64,000 bases of DNA from Roseomonas aerilata DSM 19363 (GCF_000711725.1 NZ_JONP01000005.1:1-64000), one strand, 5' to 3'. Shown: positions 17,238 to 25,860, counted from the stretch's first letter. The notes: generated by a model from the letters alone, not told the origin. Translations and numbers: made by a program.

Positions 17238-17903
17238 ATGACGGACAGCCCCCGCATCTTCCTCATCCGCCACGCGCTCGTCGTGCCCGCCGCCCGGCTG
17301 ATCGCCTATGGCTCGATGGACGTGGCCCTCTGCGAGGAGACGCTGGCGGCCGATCGTCCCGCCTATGACTGGCTTGCCTCCCGCCTGCCACGCGGGGCGA
17401 ACTGGTACTGCACGCCGCTGGCCCGCACGCGAGCGACCGCCATGGCCGTCTTCGCCGCCGGCTATCCGGAAGCGGAGCTGACCGAGCTGCCCGCCTTCGT
17501 CGAGCAGCATCTCGGGGAGTGGCAGGGGCTGTCGCACGAGGAATTCACCTCCATGCTGCGCGACCCGCCGCACCCGTTCTGGATGCATGGCGCCGACGAG
17601 CGGCCGCCGGGCGGGGAGACCCTGTCCGACGTGGTCGCCCGCGTCGGCCCGGCCCTGGAAGCAGTGGCGGACAAGGCTGGCGATCGCGGCGTCGTGATCG
17701 TGGCCCATGGCGGGTCGATCCGCGCGGCGCTGGCCCATGCCGGCGCCTTCACGCCCCATCAGGCGTTTCAGTTCAGCGTGAAGAACCTCTCCATTACTTC
17801 CCTGGAGCGGGAGAGGGGCCATTGGCGCATCCGGACGGTTAATGAGCAGCCGCCATCAGGACTGCCCGTGGCCGCTCTGGCTTCGCGGGAAGGGAGCGGC
17901 TAG
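17238..17903 (+). CDS. Histidine phosphatase family protein
   Basis: Cytoplasmic phosphatase or mutase-fold protein of 221 residues. LIRHA near residue 10 gives the phosphorylated His (Arg-His-Ala instead of Arg-His-Gly), followed by the acidic EQHLGEW region, PPGGETLSDVV, and the second catalytic His in VIVAHGGSIRA. This is the pattern of alpha-ribazole phosphatase/cofactor-independent phosphoglycerate mutase relatives; the true substrate is unknown. It lies between an ABC permease and a SYLF protein with no overlap, so no operon partner is strongly indicated. Confidence 0.87.
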   Translation: MTDSPRIFLIRHALVVPAARLIAYGSMDVALCEETLAADRPAYDWLASRLPRGANWYCTPLARTRATAMAVFAAGYPEAELTELPAFVEQHLGEWQGLSHEEFTSMLRDPPHPFWMHGADERPPGGETLSDVVARVGPALEAVADKAGDRGVVIVAHGGSIRAALAHAGAFTPHQAFQFSVKNLSITSLERERGHWRIRTVNEQPPSGLPVAALASREGSG

Positions 17904-17939
17904 TCTCCCGCCCTGCCAAGGGGTTGGGGAGAGAACTTC

Positions 17940-18734
17940 ATGCGGCGCACGATGATGCTCCTCGGGGTGGTGGCGGGCTTCGCCCTCGCCTCGCTGCCAG
18001 GCGCCGCCCGGGCCCAGTCCGAGACGCAGGCGCTGGTGGACCGCGCCACCCTGACCGTCCAGGAGATGCTGACGGAGGGTGACCCGAACGCGACCCGCGA
18101 CGTCACTCGCCTGCTTGGCCAGGCGCGGGCCGTGGTCATCTGCCCCCGCCTGTTCCGCGCCGGCTTCATCTTCGGCGGCCAGGGCGGCGACTGCGTGCTG
18201 ACGGCGCGCGACGGCGCCGGCTCCTGGTCCTCGCCCGCCTTCTACACCATCGGCTCCGCCAGCTTCGGCTTCCAGATCGGCATCCAGGATGCCCAGGTCA
18301 TGATGCTGATCCTGACCAACAAGGGCCTCAACGCCGTGATGGACAGCCAGGTGAAGCTCGGCGCCGATGCCTCCGTGGCGCTGGCCACCATCGGCGGCGG
18401 CATCGCCGGGGCCACCACCACCGCCGTCGGCGCCGACATCGTCAGCTACGCCCGCACCCGCGGCCTCTACGCCGGCATCTCCCTCGAGGGATCGCTCCTC
18501 TCCAGCCGGAGCGACTTCAACAACGGCTACTACGGCCGCGCCGTCGCGACCCGCCAGATCGTGGTGGACATGCAGGCCCATAACCCGGCCGCCGACCCCC
18601 TCCGGGCGGCCCTGATGCGCTTCGGCGCTGGTGGGTCCTCGGCCATGGCCCCCATGGCGCAGGCACCGGGCGCCCTCCCGCCCATGCAGGCCGCGCCCAG
18701 CGGCGGGGCGATCACGCGCGAAACCCTGCGCTAA
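17940..18734 (+). CDS. SYLF-domain (Ysc84-like) lipid-binding protein
   Basis: Secreted or periplasmic protein of 264 residues with a signal peptide ending around ARAQ. The remainder is a SYLF/Ysc84 domain: CPRLFRAGFIFGGQGGDCVL, FQIGIQDAQVMMLILTN, then a glycine-rich segment, SYARTRGLYAGISLEGS, and a last conserved region with NGYYGR. SYLF domains bind phosphoinositides or other lipids; in bacteria the role is unclear. A ribosome-binding site GGGGAGAG precedes the ATG by seven bases. The C-terminal tail from about residue 225 is Ala/Pro/Met rich and probably disordered. The transcript may end at the hairpin in the repeat just downstream. Confidence 0.9.
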   Translation: MRRTMMLLGVVAGFALASLPGAARAQSETQALVDRATLTVQEMLTEGDPNATRDVTRLLGQARAVVICPRLFRAGFIFGGQGGDCVLTARDGAGSWSSPAFYTIGSASFGFQIGIQDAQVMMLILTNKGLNAVMDSQVKLGADASVALATIGGGIAGATTTAVGADIVSYARTRGLYAGISLEGSLLSSRSDFNNGYYGRAVATRQIVVDMQAHNPAADPLRAALMRFGAGGSSAMAPMAQAPGALPPMQAAPSGGAITRETLR

Positions 18735-18792
18735 CGGGCTGCGCGGCCAGAGTGGGCTCTGCCCTCTCCGGCACCTCTCCCGCCAGAAGCCT

Positions 18793-18814
18793 GGTTGGAC
18801 CTACAGGTCCAACC
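18793..18814. repeat. 22-bp near-palindrome, 10-bp arms
   Basis: GGTTGGACCT and AGGTCCAACC are perfect complements with two bases between them, about 60 bp after the SYLF stop. It could form a tight stem in RNA or be a dyad protein site. Part of the arm (GGACCT) recurs immediately downstream. There is no T-run. Confidence 0.55.
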
Positions 18815-18904
18815 CTGGACCTGCATCGGGCTGTCGCAGATGCGATGACTGCGGGCTGGTTCTCTCTTGCCGCCCCTGCTGCGCGCCTAGCCGCCGCGGG
18901 GCCA

Positions 18905-19009
18905 TGACCCGGGGCGCACCGTTCGCGAAGCATTCTGGACTCGAAGAAAAAGATGATGGTGAGGGGGCTGGGGAGAGGAAGAACTCCTTCTTCCTCTCTC
19001 CGGAGTCAC
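18905..19009 (-). repeat. Dispersed intergenic repeat, copy A
   Basis: About 105 bp, roughly 86% identical by hand alignment to 63798-63902 in the opposite orientation. It holds a strong hairpin at one end (see 18970-19001), then a conserved stretch reading ATGATGG and AGAAAAAG on the + strand, and ends at GGGGCGCACC. The position after a CDS and the hairpin suggest a mobile REP/MITE-like element or a recurrent terminator module. Confidence 0.7.
18970..19001. terminator. Hairpin within repeat A, possible terminator
   Basis: GAGAGGAAGAA and TTCTTCCTCTC pair perfectly (11 bp) around CTCC, extendable by a few pairs including one G-T wobble. It lies downstream of the SYLF gene and about 30 bp beyond the end of the leftward Bug gene, so it could serve both strands. 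It lacks a clean T-run. Confidence 0.5.
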
Positions 19010-19030
19010 CGGCGCCAACCCCCAAATGGC

Positions 19031-19999
19031 TTATTCCGGCTCCACCCCCGCGCGCCGGAGAATGGAGAGCCCGCGTTCCGCCGCCTCGGTGATGAAGGCC
19101 GCGAAGGCTTCGGGGCTTTCGCCCAGGATCGGCTCCCCGCCCAGTTCGGCCAGTTTGCGGCGCACCTCGGGCTGGGCTGCCGCGGCCTGGACGGCCGCGT
19201 GCACGCGCGAGACCTGGGCGGCCGGTAGTCCTTTCGGCCCCCAGAGGGCGAACCAGGGGGCGATCGGCGCCAGGGCCGGCATGCCGGCCTCGGCCGCGTT
19301 GGGGATGTCAGGCGCGACGGCGGCTCGGCCGGGCCCGGTGACGCAGTAGGCGCGCAGCCGCCCCGCCTGGATCAGCGGCAGGGCGGAGAGGAGGGGCGCC
19401 ATCATGAGGCTCGTCTGCCCGCCCACCACGTCCTGCAGGGCGGGGCCGGTGCCGCGGTAGGAGACGACGAGCACGGGCACCCCCGCTTCAAGCCGGAACA
19501 CCTCGGTCGCGAGGTGGCCGGAGGTGCCAAGGGAGGTGTTGGCAAAGGCGTGCCGGTCCGGCCGGGCGCGCACCTCAGCGAGCAGCGCCGGCAGGTCCGT
19601 GGGCACGAGGTTCGGTGCGCCGACGAGCACGAGGGGCGAGATGGCCAGCCGCGCGATCGGCGTGAAATCCGCGATGGGATCGTAGGGCACCTGGCGCATG
19701 ACGCCGCGCGCCAGCAGGTGGCTGTCGGAGTTGCAGAGCAGGGTTCGCCCGTCCGGCTCCGCCCGCGCCGCGGCGGCGCTGCCCACGGCGCCGTTCGCGC
19801 CCGAGCGGTTCTCGATCACCCAGGATTCACCGAGCATCGGCCCCACGGCTTCGGCGAAGATGCGGCCGGAGATGTCGATGCCCCCGCCCGGCGGATAGGG
19901 CACCACGACCCGCACGGCGCGCGACTGGGCCCGCGCAGCGGCGGCAGGCAGGAGGCCGGCGATTGCCAGCAGGTTGCGGCGGTGCATCCGTTGAGCCAT
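19031..19999 (-). CDS. Bug-family (TctC-like) solute-binding protein
   Basis: Periplasmic receptor of about 322 residues. The signal peptide is RRNLLAIAGLLPAAAARAQ, followed by the family opening VRVVVPYPPGGGIDISGR, the loop ENRSGANGAVGS and the late region with WFALWGPKGLPA. Bug proteins bind carboxylates or other small molecules for tripartite tricarboxylate transporters, yet no TctA/TctB genes are nearby, as is usual for this expanded family. ATG 19999 is used; 19987 is also plausible, and one at 20020 would abut the divergent aldolase gene. Probably linked to the divergent class II aldolase. Confidence 0.88.
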   Translation of the reverse strand: MAQRMHRRNLLAIAGLLPAAAARAQSRAVRVVVPYPPGGGIDISGRIFAEAVGPMLGESWVIENRSGANGAVGSAAAARAEPDGRTLLCNSDSHLLARGVMRQVPYDPIADFTPIARLAISPLVLVGAPNLVPTDLPALLAEVRARPDRHAFANTSLGTSGHLATEVFRLEAGVPVLVVSYRGTGPALQDVVGGQTSLMMAPLLSALPLIQAGRLRAYCVTGPGRAAVAPDIPNAAEAGMPALAPIAPWFALWGPKGLPAAQVSRVHAAVQAAAAQPEVRRKLAELGGEPILGESPEAFAAFITEAAERGLSILRRAGVEPE

Positions 20000-20018
20000 C
20001 CCTGGGGACCGATTCGAC

Positions 20019-20720
20019 ATGACCGAGGCTATCCTGCGCGACCTCGCCCTGGCGAACCGCCTGCTGGTGCGGGACGGGATCGTCGATGATTTTGGCCATG
20101 TCGCGCACCGGGACGTGGAGAACCCGGAGCGCTTCTGGCTCTCCCGCGCGCTGCCGCCGAACCGGGTGACGCCGGGCGATCTTCGCCTGCACGGCCCGGA
20201 TGGGGTTTGCGAGGACAGCTCGGTCGGCACCTATTCCGAGGCGGTGCTGCACGCCCGCGTCTTCGCAGCGCATCCCAATGTGCAGGTCTCGATCCACCAC
20301 CACGCGCGCCCGCTGCTGCCCTTCACCATGCCCGGCGCGCCCCCGCTGCGCCCCGTCTTTCACACCGGCGCCGTGGCGGGATGGGACATCCCGGTCTGGG
20401 ACAGCGCACCCTTTGGCGCCGGCGGGATGCTGGTGGACACGGTGGAAAAGGCGGATTCCCTGGCGGCGTGCCTCGGCCAGTCGCGTGCGGTGCTACTGCG
20501 AGGGCACGGCGCGGTCGTGGTCGGGCCGGATATCGCCACCGCCGTCATGGTCGCGATCTACATGGTGGAGAACGCCGCCGTCGCGCTGGCGGCGGGCGCC
20601 ACGGCCCGCCCCGTGCCGGGCCTCTCCCGCGAGGAGGTGGCGGAGACCGCGCGGCGGCTGCTGACGCCGAACACCGTCGCCCGCGTCTGGGCAGGGCGCA
20701 TTGCCGGGCTGGAGGACTGA
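20019..20720 (+). CDS. Class II aldolase/adducin family protein
   Basis: Zinc-dependent aldolase-fold protein of 233 residues, related to fuculose-phosphate aldolase and ribulose-phosphate epimerase. Visible are GHVAHRD near residue 26, YSEAVLH with the catalytic Glu, the metal ligands in SIHHHARP and a third His in LRGHGAVVVG. Enzymes of this group cleave or decarboxylate hydroxy-acids or sugar phosphates; the exact substrate is unclear. Its start codon lies 19 bp from that of the divergent Bug receptor, suggesting uptake and catabolism of the same compound. An SDR gene follows on the same strand. Confidence 0.87.
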   Translation: MTEAILRDLALANRLLVRDGIVDDFGHVAHRDVENPERFWLSRALPPNRVTPGDLRLHGPDGVCEDSSVGTYSEAVLHARVFAAHPNVQVSIHHHARPLLPFTMPGAPPLRPVFHTGAVAGWDIPVWDSAPFGAGGMLVDTVEKADSLAACLGQSRAVLLRGHGAVVVGPDIATAVMVAIYMVENAAVALAAGATARPVPGLSREEVAETARRLLTPNTVARVWAGRIAGLED

Positions 20721-20817
20721 GCGCGCCGGTCTCTTCACGCGACTCGCGCCGGGTGAGCGCTTGCCCCGGCCGGCCCGGCGGCGTCATCTGCTGCGGCGCA
20801 GCGGAAAGACCAGGGCT

Positions 20818-21585
20818 TTGCCGAATCAGCTTCCCACCATCCCCGCGCCGGCGGGCACCCGCTTCATGCTGCTCACCGGGGCCAGCCGCGGCATCGGCCA
20901 CGCGACGGTCAAGCGCTTCCAGTCAGAGGGCTGGCGCATCCTCACCGTCTCCCGCCAGCCCTTCTCGGAGGAGTGCCGCTGGCCGAACGCGCGCTGGAGC
21001 CACATCCAGGCAGATCTCTCGAACCCTGGGGAGGTGAGGCGCCTTGTGGACATCGTGCGCCACCGCCTGCCGGAGGGGCGGCTCCACGCCCTCGTCAACA
21101 ACGCCGGCATCTCCCCGAAAGGGGAGGGCGGTGCGCGGCTCGGCACGCTTGGCTCCGACCACGAGGTCTGGAACTCGGTCTTCAACGTGAATCTCTTCTC
21201 CACCGCAGCCCTCGCGCGCGGGCTGTTCCCGGAACTCTCCGCGGGCAAGGGGAGCATCGTGAACGTCACCTCTATCGCCGGATCGCGCGTGCACCCCTTC
21301 GCCGGCACCGCCTATGCGTGCTCCAAGGCCGCGTTGGCGGCGCTGACGCGGGAGATGGCGCACGAGTTCGGCGCCCATGGCATCCGCGTGAACGCCATCG
21401 CGCCCGGGGAGATCGACACGGCCATCCTCTCCCCCGGCACCTCCGAGATCGTGGAGCGGGACATCCCCATGCGGCGCCTCGGCACGGCGGAGGAGGTGGC
21501 GGAGACGATCCTCTTCCTCTGCTCCGGGGCCTCCTCCTACGTGAATGGGGCGGAAATCCACATCAACGGCGGGCAGCACGTGTGA
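20818..21585 (+). CDS. SDR family oxidoreductase
   Basis: Classical short-chain dehydrogenase of about 255 residues. NAD(P)-binding LLTGASRGIGHA, NNAGIS, the Ser in VNVTSIAGS and the catalytic YACSK are all present, with an intact C-terminal SYVNGAEIHINGG. The TTG at 20818 has GGAAAG upstream at good spacing; ATG 20866 lies immediately before the Rossmann motif and would be unusually short. It follows the aldolase gene by about 100 bp and may join it in one catabolic unit. It converges on another SDR gene 22 bp away. Substrate unknown. Confidence 0.85.
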   Translation: MPNQLPTIPAPAGTRFMLLTGASRGIGHATVKRFQSEGWRILTVSRQPFSEECRWPNARWSHIQADLSNPGEVRRLVDIVRHRLPEGRLHALVNNAGISPKGEGGARLGTLGSDHEVWNSVFNVNLFSTAALARGLFPELSAGKGSIVNVTSIAGSRVHPFAGTAYACSKAALAALTREMAHEFGAHGIRVNAIAPGEIDTAILSPGTSEIVERDIPMRRLGTAEEVAETILFLCSGASSYVNGAEIHINGGQHV

Positions 21586-21607
21586 GGTGCGTGCGGGAGC
21601 GTCGCTC

Positions 21608-22456
21608 TCACCCCTCCACGAAGCGCTTGAAGGCCTCCGCGTAGCCCGGGTGCCAACGCGAGAGCGGCGGCCGGTTCTCCACGATGTCCCCCGCGCCCCA
21701 GAGGATGCGTCGTTCGTCCAACGCCCGCGTCACGTCGTTGTCGGGGCAGAGGATGTAGAAATCCCCCGCCGCGAGGCGCTCCATCATGAAGTCCACTGTC
21801 TGCTCGGGTGTCCAGGCGGCCTCCGGCTTCTCGCTGCGGCCATTGGCAGTCAGCGGCGTGAAGACGAAGCCGGGGATGAGCAGGTGCGCGCCGATCCGGC
21901 AGCCCGGCGTGTTCCTTAGCTCGTGCTGCAGCGCTTCGGTGAAGGCCCGGACCCCGGCCTTGGAGACGTTGTAGGCTGGGTCTCCGGGCGGCGTGGTGAT
22001 CCCCTGCTTCGACCCCGTGTTGATCACCAGCCCCGGCCGTCCGCGCTCGATCATTCCGGGCACGAAGGCGCGGGTGCCGTGGATGACACCCCAGAGGTTC
22101 ACCCCGATCACCCGCTCCCAGTTCTCGGCGGGGCCAAAAAGGGCGCTGCCGGGCTGGACGCCGGCATTGTTCATCAGCAGGTCCGTGCCGCCGAAGCGCT
22201 CCCGCACCGCCGCCTCCAGCTGCCGGAGGTCCTCCGGGCGGCTCACATCCGTGGCCATCGCCATGACCCCCGCCTCGCCGCCCGGCGCCACGGCCGAGAG
22301 GGCGCGGGCCGCCTCCGCCAGCCTCTCCTCCCCCAGGTCGGCGATGCAGACGCGCATCCCCTCCCGCGCGAAGCGCATCGCGGCGGCCAGGCCAATCCCG
22401 GAGGCGCCGCCAGTGACCACTGCCACGGAGTCGGGCGAAAGCGCGGGCTGCATCAT
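21608..22456 (-). CDS. SDR family NAD(P)-dependent oxidoreductase
   Basis: Short-chain dehydrogenase of 282 residues with VVTGGASGIGLAAA, NNAGVQ, the Ser in INTGSKQG and YNVSK as the active-site Tyr and Lys. It is longer than the typical 250, with a C-terminal extension of about 40 residues rich in aromatic and charged residues (ILWGAGDIVENRPP). AAAGGA precedes the first of two tandem ATGs. It starts 31 bp after the stop of the Nudix gene on the same strand, so the two probably form one transcript. Substrate unknown. Confidence 0.88.
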   Translation of the reverse strand: MMQPALSPDSVAVVTGGASGIGLAAAMRFAREGMRVCIADLGEERLAEAARALSAVAPGGEAGVMAMATDVSRPEDLRQLEAAVRERFGGTDLLMNNAGVQPGSALFGPAENWERVIGVNLWGVIHGTRAFVPGMIERGRPGLVINTGSKQGITTPPGDPAYNVSKAGVRAFTEALQHELRNTPGCRIGAHLLIPGFVFTPLTANGRSEKPEAAWTPEQTVDFMMERLAAGDFYILCPDNDVTRALDERRILWGAGDIVENRPPLSRWHPGYAEAFKRFVEG

Positions 22457-22487
22457 GGGATTGTCCTTTTCTGCGGGGCGGCCGCGG

Positions 22488-23333
22488 TCAGGCCAACTGG
22501 TCCAGCCCGGCCCGCAGCGCCCCATCGGGGTCCGGCAACAGCCCCTCGCGCAGGAACAGATCGATCAGCACAAGGTTCACGTTGAACTTCACGCTTTCCG
22601 TGTCGCGCACCGCTTCCAGCACCCGCCCGATCGGCCAGAGCTCGAAGCGCTCCACCTCGTCGTCGTTCGGGCGCGGTTCGATGCCCTCGGGGATTTCGAG
22701 GTCGTAGAGGTGGAGGAGGTCGCGCCGCATCCCCTCCTCCGTCCGCATGATGTAGGAGACGCGTCCGACTGGCCGGGCCTTCGCCGCGAGTTCGGCGGGC
22801 AGGGAGGCCTCCTCCTCCGCCTCTTTCACGAGGCAGCGCTCCGGCGTCAGCCCGGCGGGGATGCCGCCGGCGACGATGTTGTCCATCTGGCCCGGCGCCA
22901 CCGCCTTGTCCTTCGCGCGCCAGCCGACCCAGAGGTGCAGCCCATCGGCCCGGCGGACGAGGCCGTTCACGTGCACGCCCTGGCTGATGATTCCGAGCGC
23001 CGGCAGCACGCCGCGGTCCACCGTGCCCAGGACCGGCCCCTCTGGTGTCGCCCTGACGTCGAACTCCTCCCCCCGGATGCGGCCGAAGCCGGCGCGGGCG
23101 AGGGTGCGGGCGATCTCCGCCAGCGCGCCGGTCCGAGCTGCGCTGCCGCGGATGCCGGCGGCGAGGGAGACGCCTTCTGGCCCGAAATGCACACGGTTCG
23201 GCAGGAAGGTCAGGGCTTTGGCGGCGTCCGGCTCGAGCCAGCCCACCTGATCCTCCCCGATGCGGAAGGGCAGGTAGCCGGCCGGGGAGGGCAGGTTGTT
23301 GCAGGCGGCGATGTGGTGGGCAAAAGGATCCAT
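22488..23333 (-). CDS. DUF4743/Nudix hydrolase
   Basis: Protein of 281 residues with an N-terminal DUF4743-type domain (GYLPFRIGEDQVGWL near residue 20) and a C-terminal Nudix domain. The Nudix box is GGIPAGLTPERCLVKEAEEE, in which the usual Arg-Glu is Lys-Glu and the last Gly is Ser, as in the thiamin-pyrophosphokinase-associated Nudix group. These enzymes hydrolyse nucleoside diphosphates linked to other groups; the substrate is unknown. ATG 23333 was chosen because sequence upstream lies in the divergent intergenic region. Downstream SDR is co-directional. Confidence 0.87.
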   Translation of the reverse strand: MDPFAHHIAACNNLPSPAGYLPFRIGEDQVGWLEPDAAKALTFLPNRVHFGPEGVSLAAGIRGSAARTGALAEIARTLARAGFGRIRGEEFDVRATPEGPVLGTVDRGVLPALGIISQGVHVNGLVRRADGLHLWVGWRAKDKAVAPGQMDNIVAGGIPAGLTPERCLVKEAEEEASLPAELAAKARPVGRVSYIMRTEEGMRRDLLHLYDLEIPEGIEPRPNDDEVERFELWPIGRVLEAVRDTESVKFNVNLVLIDLFLREGLLPDPDGALRAGLDQLA

Positions 23334-23448
23334 GCGCCCATCCTGCCCCGCCTTGCCCCGGCCGGCATCCCCGCCATGCGGCCGCCCCGGCTGGCGCTGC
23401 GGGCCGGAACACCCCATTTGTAAGATCTCGCCGTTCCCATCCTCGTGA

Positions 23449-23464
23449 GGGGTGCCGGCACCCC
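23449..23464. repeat. 16-bp perfect palindrome upstream of ABC exporter
   Basis: GGGGTGCCGGCACCCC lies in the 215-bp gap between the Nudix gene and the Atm1-like exporter, about 85 bp before the exporter start. A perfect dyad of this length could be an operator for either gene; no known regulator was identified. Confidence 0.5.
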
Positions 23465-23548
23465 CCACTCGGACCCGCCCGGTGCGGCGCCGGCCCCCAC
23501 CCTGGGGCCGCCCATGCCCGGGGCCGCGGCCCGTACCGGAGTTCGCGC

Positions 23549-25510
23549 GTGTCCGCCGCCACTGCCCAGCCGACCACCCCGCCGAAAAGTCCGGCAGCCG
23601 ACAAGCCCGCCCCACGCGGCACCTTCGCCACCCTCCGCAGCCTCGCGCCTTATCTCTGGCCGAAGGGCGAGCCGGCACTGCGGGCGCGCGTCGTCATCGC
23701 GCTGCTGCTGCTGGCGGCGGCGAAGGTCGCCAACGTGCTCGTTCCGATCGCCTATTCCCGCGCGGTGAACGCGCTGACGCCGCATCTGGGGGAGGGGGCC
23801 GCGGCCGGCACCGCCGCCGTGCTGACGGTGCCGGTAGCGCTGGTGGTCGGCTACGGGCTGCTCCGTGTCGCCTCCTCGGCCTTCGGGGAGCTGCGGGACG
23901 CGGTCTTCACGAAGGTGCAGGGGCGGGCCGGACGGCGCATCGCGCTGCAGGTCTTCACCCACATGCACGCGCTCTCGCTCCGCTTCCACCTCGACCGTCA
24001 GACGGGCGGGCTGTCGCGCGTGATCGAGCGCGGGACGCGGGGGATCAACTTCGTCCTCGACTTCATGATCTTCAACATCATCCCGACGATCCTCGAGATC
24101 CTCATGGTCTCGGTGATCCTCTGGAAGCTGTTCGACTTCTCCTTCGCCGCGGTCACCCTCGGCACCATCGGGCTCTACGTCACCTTCACGCTCATGTTCA
24201 CCAACTGGCGCCTGCGCTTCCGCCGCCAGATGAACGAGACCGACCAGGAGGCGAATACGCGGGCCATCGACAGCCTGCTGAACTACGAGACGGTGAAGTA
24301 CTTCGGCAACGAACGGCACGAGGAGCGGCGCTACGATGCCTCGCTCGCCCGCTACGAGCGCGCCTATAACCAGTCCGAGGTCTCGCTCAACTTCCTCAAC
24401 ATGGGCCAGGCCGCGATCATCGCGGTGGGGCTCACGGTCGTCATGCTGATGGCCGCGCGCGGCGTGGCGGCGGGGCGGATGACGGTCGGTGACTTCGTGC
24501 TCGTGAACACCTACCTCATCCAGCTCTACCTGCCGCTCAACTTCCTCGGCTTTGTTTATCGCGAGATGAAGCAGGGGCTGGTCGACATGGAGGCCATGTT
24601 CACCCTCATGCGGGAGAGCCAGGAGATCGCCGACAAGCCTGGCGCGCCCCAGCTGCCGCCCGGCCGGGGCGAGGTGCGGTTCGAGAGCGTCCGCTTCGGC
24701 TACAACCCCAACCGCGAGATCCTTCACGGCGTGGACTTCAGGGTGCCGCCCGGCCGGATGCTCGCCATCGTCGGCCCCACGGGCGCGGGCAAGTCCACCA
24801 TCTCCCGCCTTATGTTCCGCTTCTACGACGTCTCCGCCGGCCGCATTACCATCGACGGCGCGGACCTGCGCGACGTGACGCAGGAGAGCGTGCGCGCGGC
24901 CATCGGCGTGGTGCCGCAGGACACGGTGCTGTTCAACGACACCATTTTCTACAACATCGCCTACGGCCGCCCCAACGCGACCGAGGAGGAGGTGGTCGAG
25001 GCCGCGAAGCTCGCCCAGGTGCACGACTTCGTCCTGCGCCTGCCGGAGGGCTACAAGACGCGCGTGGGCGAGCGCGGCCTGAAGCTCTCGGGCGGCGAGA
25101 AGCAGCGCGTGGCCATCGCGCGCACCATCCTCAAGAACCCGCGCATCCTCATCCTCGACGAGGCGACCAGTGCGCTCGACACCCGCACGGAGCAGGAGAT
25201 CCAGTCGGCGCTGCGTGGCGTCTCCCGCGGCCGGACGACGCTCGTGATCGCGCATCGGCTCTCGACGGTCGTGGAGGCCGACGAGATCATCGTTCTCTCC
25301 GAGGGGAGGATCGCCGAGCGCGGCACCCATGCCGAGCTCGTCGCCGCCGAGGGGATCTACGCCGCCATGTGGCGCCGCCAGGCCCAGGCCGTGGCGCTCG
25401 CCGAGGCCGCCGCCGCCGCGCGCGACGTCCTGCCCGAGCCCGCCGGTCCGGCAGGCGGGCAAACGCCCTCGCCGGTGGCCGTCGGGTCTTCCGCTCCCGC
25501 CCCGGCCTGA
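23549..25510 (+). CDS. Atm1-like ABC exporter (fused permease-ATPase)
   Basis: Half-transporter of 653 residues with a six-helix membrane domain (residues about 45 to 340) and a nucleotide-binding domain. Walker A is GPTGAGKST, the Q-loop lies in GVVPQDTVLF, the signature is LSGGEKQRVAIA, Walker B is RILILDEATSALD, and the switch His is in IAHRLS. Features such as NYETVKYFGNE and LYLPLNFLGFVYREMKQ are typical of Atm1/HMT1 transporters, which export glutathione-linked sulphur or heavy metals. GTG start. The C-terminal tail after about residue 600 is Ala/Pro-rich. Divergent from the Nudix gene; a short hypothetical gene follows. Confidence 0.93.
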   Translation: MSAATAQPTTPPKSPAADKPAPRGTFATLRSLAPYLWPKGEPALRARVVIALLLLAAAKVANVLVPIAYSRAVNALTPHLGEGAAAGTAAVLTVPVALVVGYGLLRVASSAFGELRDAVFTKVQGRAGRRIALQVFTHMHALSLRFHLDRQTGGLSRVIERGTRGINFVLDFMIFNIIPTILEILMVSVILWKLFDFSFAAVTLGTIGLYVTFTLMFTNWRLRFRRQMNETDQEANTRAIDSLLNYETVKYFGNERHEERRYDASLARYERAYNQSEVSLNFLNMGQAAIIAVGLTVVMLMAARGVAAGRMTVGDFVLVNTYLIQLYLPLNFLGFVYREMKQGLVDMEAMFTLMRESQEIADKPGAPQLPPGRGEVRFESVRFGYNPNREILHGVDFRVPPGRMLAIVGPTGAGKSTISRLMFRFYDVSAGRITIDGADLRDVTQESVRAAIGVVPQDTVLFNDTIFYNIAYGRPNATEEEVVEAAKLAQVHDFVLRLPEGYKTRVGERGLKLSGGEKQRVAIARTILKNPRILILDEATSALDTRTEQEIQSALRGVSRGRTTLVIAHRLSTVVEADEIIVLSEGRIAERGTHAELVAAEGIYAAMWRRQAQAVALAEAAAAARDVLPEPAGPAGGQTPSPVAVGSSAPAPA

Positions 25511-25553
25511 CCATCTGGCCCCAACACTTAGCAGACAGCAGGAGGCCCTGGGC

Positions 25554-25820
25554 ATGACCCTGGACCCGCAAGGCAACGCCCCCGAGGACCTGAGCCATGC
25601 CGGCTCGGTAACGGACAAGGCGATCGAGTACATGATCGAGCAGGGAATCGCGCCGATCTCCGTCGCCTCCGCCCTGCTGGGCGGCGCGCTGGGCCTGATG
25701 GCCCGCACCATGGAGGACCCCGCCATCGCCCGCGTCCTCCGCAGCGCCCTCGCCTCGGTGGAGAGCGGGGAATTGCACGAGATGCGGCGCGCCGATCCCG
25801 GCAGCGCCGGGCCCTCCTAG
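25554..25820 (+). CDS. Small hypothetical protein
   Basis: Protein of 88 residues, not recognised. It has no signal peptide. The middle is a weakly hydrophobic helix (APISVASALLGGALGLMART), which may be a membrane anchor or a buried helix, with acidic helical stretches around it. AGGAGG stands at good spacing before the ATG and codon use matches its neighbours, so it is likely real. It lies 43 bp after the ABC exporter stop and probably shares its transcript. Confidence 0.65.
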   Translation: MTLDPQGNAPEDLSHAGSVTDKAIEYMIEQGIAPISVASALLGGALGLMARTMEDPAIARVLRSALASVESGELHEMRRADPGSAGPS

Positions 25821-25860
25821 CCGCCCTTGCGCCGCCGGGCGGGACCTCCACCTCCCGGCC

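Noticed and set aside
18904-19009. Short peptide frame inside the repeat, starting MTRGAP, with a similar frame in copy B
   Set aside because: About half of the differences between copies change the amino acid and no domain is visible, so the frame looks accidental; it could be misannotated as a hypothetical protein.
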